From: a virus
DNA: 24,000 nt
Direction: 5' to 3' (one strand)
Virus record (IMG/VR): IMGVR_UViG_3300031227_002958
Span: 1-24,000 of that record
Positions 22,045 through 24,000 of this stretch are shown piece by piece (position 1 is the stretch's first letter; each line of letters starts with the position of its first letter). The notes beneath the pieces are model-generated. The model was given only the letters and a program-made list of their open reading frames with translations. It was not told where the DNA came from and did not search any database. The position numbers and the translations under genes are program-made.

Positions 22045-23406
22045 CTATATCGGCAGTCCAGTATCTCGATCGAAATAGATTCTGTTACTGTCAGTGTTCT
22101 GGGTGGTGTAGTCAACAAAAAGGTTGCCGCCATGAGTGTCTAGCAGCACTCCGTTCTTGTAGACATCCCATGATACGGAAGCAGTGTATGCTCCTACCCA
22201 AGATCCATAGATCTTAAGTCCGATAAGCTTGTTGCTGGAACGGGTCTCGCCTTCCGTTAAATCGGAGCAAGTCACTAGGATCGAATTGTCAGTCGGCCGG
22301 CTTGCCGTGTACCAATCCGAGTCGTATGCCGTGATATGATCCCAGTACCATGATGGAGGGAACGCATCCGATTTATACCACGTTCGCATGTCGTTAATTA
22401 TCGATCCAGCCATGAAGCCGATCGTTTCCGATCCGGCCCATGTATATCCAGGCTTCAGGGTAGGGGTATTCCATGAGGCCGAATAGGAGACCGATATTAC
22501 ATCGCGGCATACCCTAGTGGAGCATACCTTAACGTGTCCAGTCGATGCAGTAACTGTTACAACGACATCATCTCCACCATCGCCCAGGCTTAGATTTAGG
22601 AAAAGCCAGGCGTTCACTCCCCAACATGCCCCCTCCCAACTTTCACCCTTCGATGCTGCGAGAGATTCGACAGTAAAGGCACTTAATTCTCCCATGTCAA
22701 AGGAGCAGCTATCCGTCCATGGATCCTCCGTGCCTGACCGCACTTGCACTGCAGATCCATTAACAGTGGCAGTTACCGTGAAGTCCGCCCCCTCGGGAGG
22801 CGTCGGATGAGGTTCCGTCCCGTCCGAGGATCGGTACAATAATGCCAATTCCAAAAACTGTTCTGAGACAGCGACTTTTCCGTACCACCCCAAACCGAAA
22901 ATGGAATTGTATGTTCCATACGAATCACCATCTATCACCACTACTGGGATTCCTATTTCTTTAGTTCCAACAACTGCCGTCTCATGCCACACTGTCGATG
23001 TCGCGGTAAGTGTCAGGGTCTCGCCGCAATCATCTTCTGTGGTTTCAAATTCAAGTGATGGCGTAGCCCCCCAGAAGTCACCGCCCATCGCAATGTAATT
23101 CGATGACACGCTGCCGGTATAACTAGGGTCGCCAGCGAAGCGCAATTGAACAGTATCGCCGCCGATTGAAGCTGTCCATACGATCACATAGGCTGCTGGT
23201 TCCCTGGTGGCGTACGTTACGTGGTCATAGAGTGTCACTGAGGCATCGAACGGGCCATCGATATAGTCACCTCCAGTAATCCCGATCGAATACACTGGAC
23301 TGTAGCCAGGCGGAAACGCCCCAGGAAACGGCCAGTCTACATCCCAGCCGTCTGGGACGTCAGGTGTATCGTCTGCTTCAGGTTTTGCTGTGTATGCTCC
23401 AGCCAT
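22045..23406 (-). CDS. Beta-rich virion or fibre-associated protein, hypothetical
   Basis: A 453-residue protein. ATG at 23406 shares its A with the TAA of the upstream fibre gene (TAATG), which favours it over the in-frame start at 23445. It begins with an acidic Pro/Asp/Trp segment (PDVPDGWDVDWPFPGAFPPG), followed by Ser/Thr/Gly/Tyr-rich beta strands, many with alternating hydrophobic residues (ADFTVTATVNGSAVQV, DDVVVTVTAST), consistent with several Ig-like sandwiches. Eight or so Cys occur in the middle third (DDCGETL, WTDSCSF, WEGACWG, KVCSTRVC), unusual for a cytoplasmically assembled fibre. No enzymatic motif is seen. Next to a fibre gene it could be a receptor-binding or decoration protein. 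Confidence 0.55.
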   Translation of the reverse strand: MAGAYTAKPEADDTPDVPDGWDVDWPFPGAFPPGYSPVYSIGITGGDYIDGPFDASVTLYDHVTYATREPAAYVIVWTASIGGDTVQLRFAGDPSYTGSVSSNYIAMGGDFWGATPSLEFETTEDDCGETLTLTATSTVWHETAVVGTKEIGIPVVVIDGDSYGTYNSIFGLGWYGKVAVSEQFLELALLYRSSDGTEPHPTPPEGADFTVTATVNGSAVQVRSGTEDPWTDSCSFDMGELSAFTVESLAASKGESWEGACWGVNAWLFLNLSLGDGGDDVVVTVTASTGHVKVCSTRVCRDVISVSYSASWNTPTLKPGYTWAGSETIGFMAGSIINDMRTWYKSDAFPPSWYWDHITAYDSDWYTASRPTDNSILVTCSDLTEGETRSSNKLIGLKIYGSWVGAYTASVSWDVYKNGVLLDTHGGNLFVDYTTQNTDSNRIYFDRDTGLPI

Positions 23407-24000
23407 TAGCCCGTTGTCTGCACGAGATGGATACTTGCCACCCAATTTATATCAATACCTGCCGCGCCGGTAGCTAGTAACTTGAGCGATTGATTGGCCG
23501 TGTCAGCGCTCACTACGAAATCCCAGGTCGAGCCTTCAGTGTCCCAGTCTGTCTGTGCCTGAATAATGATTCCGGCATTACCGGCATCCCTAGAAATTAT
23601 TCCTGTGGTGAGATACCCATTAACGGCGAAACCGCCATTCGTTTGGCGGGCAATAACCCTGATTTCAAAGAGCCAGGACGTTGAAACTGGAATGACAAGC
23701 CTATCGTCCACACCATCTAGGAAAAGTTCTGCTGGCGTTGCGTCGGTTGTTAGTATACGCGCTGTGAGATCGCTTCTCTGCGCGTCACCAGCAGCACTGA
23801 ATCGCCCGCTAGCCTGCGCAGCCTGCCCATATAAAGATGCCACGGCATACAAGCCGCCACCAATAGTGGCGTAGGTCCCGCTAGCAGTATTGTAGTTTCC
23901 GCCACCAATTACTGCACTATTAGCAGTCACTTCATTTCCATATCCGCCGCCGATTGTTCCGTATGCTAATCCAGCGGCGAGTGTTATGTTATTGTCACAC
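23406..24000 (-). CDS. Tail fibre-like protein, C-terminal part (5' end beyond window)
   Basis: The frame is open to the window edge, so only the last 198 residues are visible; a GTG at 23930 is internal. The first 60 visible residues hold repeats of the form AxGxxATIGGGxxN (at least three turns: LAYGTIGGG, NSAVIGGG, TYATIGGG), the left-handed beta-roll type of YadA/Hia head domains that trimerise. The rest begins GDAQRSDLTARILTTDATP, followed by LDGVDDRLVIPVSTSWLFEI, IARQTNG, a GIISRD turn and DINWVASIHLVQT, a domain often found at the C-terminus of phage fibres and tail-associated proteins. It therefore looks like a trimeric fibre whose end binds a receptor. The stop TAA overlaps the next start by one base. 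Confidence 0.8.
   Translation of the reverse strand, partial: CDNNITLAAGLAYGTIGGGYGNEVTANSAVIGGGNYNTASGTYATIGGGLYAVASLYGQAAQASGRFSAAGDAQRSDLTARILTTDATPAELFLDGVDDRLVIPVSTSWLFEIRVIARQTNGGFAVNGYLTTGIISRDAGNAGIIIQAQTDWDTEGSTWDFVVSADTANQSLKLLATGAAGIDINWVASIHLVQTTG

Noticed and set aside
1-24000. tRNA genes, CRISPR array, integrase or attachment site, insertion sequence
   Set aside because: No cloverleaf, regularly spaced repeats, recombinase gene or flanking repeats were found by reading; a lysogenic lifestyle cannot be judged from this window.

Overview
This window is a contiguous piece of a double-stranded DNA bacteriophage (or prophage) genome. Every supportable gene lies on the minus strand, so transcription runs from position 24000 towards position 1. 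Genes are packed with 1-, 4- or 8-17-base overlaps (TAATG and ATGA couplings), most starts have a clear Shine-Dalgarno sequence, and base composition looks even (near 50% GC by eye). No rRNA, tRNA, CRISPR array or insertion sequence was seen. The host cannot be named from the sequence. Terminase, portal and major capsid genes are not here and presumably lie beyond 24000.

In transcription order there are four blocks. (1) 24000-16186, virion proteins: the 3' end of a fibre-like protein with YadA-head-like repeats, a beta-rich protein, two coiled-coil proteins, a 1229-residue internal-virion-like or polyvalent protein with an LPD38-like C-terminal part, and a helical protein that reads as its -1-frame continuation. 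(2) After a roughly 100-base gap holding a weak terminator-like hairpin and a promoter-like sequence, 16085-12217 is an envelope-directed block: a permuted NlpC/P60-type amidase, a secreted C39-like cysteine peptidase, a thioredoxin-fold protein without CxxC between two membrane segments, a small membrane protein, a membrane-anchored CPQC thioredoxin, a holin-like protein, and a membrane-anchored HExxH metallopeptidase candidate. (3) 12215-2991 is recombination and replication: Sak4-type ATPase, a small membrane protein coupled to an SPFH/band-7 protein, a DUF669 ssDNA-binding-type protein, a Cas4/RecB-like nuclease, an SF2 helicase, a Prim-Pol/DUF3987 primase-helicase, a RusA resolvase and a calcineurin-like phosphoesterase. 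(4) 2991-1 is nucleotide metabolism and small accessory proteins: a zinc-ribbon protein, a MazG-like dATP/dGTP diphosphohydrolase, a deoxyribose-phosphate aldolase (DeoC), a nucleoside 2-deoxyribosyltransferase-like protein, another zinc-ribbon protein, a two-TM protein, a CxxC protein, and a second metallophosphoesterase cut by the window edge.

The two most unusual parts are the coupled MazG-like/DeoC/deoxyribosyltransferase run, which on paper makes a route from dNTP to dNMP to deoxyribose-5-phosphate to glyceraldehyde-3-phosphate plus acetaldehyde, and the envelope block, where three unrelated peptidase folds sit with two thioredoxin-fold membrane proteins. The SPFH protein inside the recombination operon is a third. 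Several genes shorter than 60 codons (2836-2991, 993-1166, 11040-11207) are supported by tight couplings and motifs.
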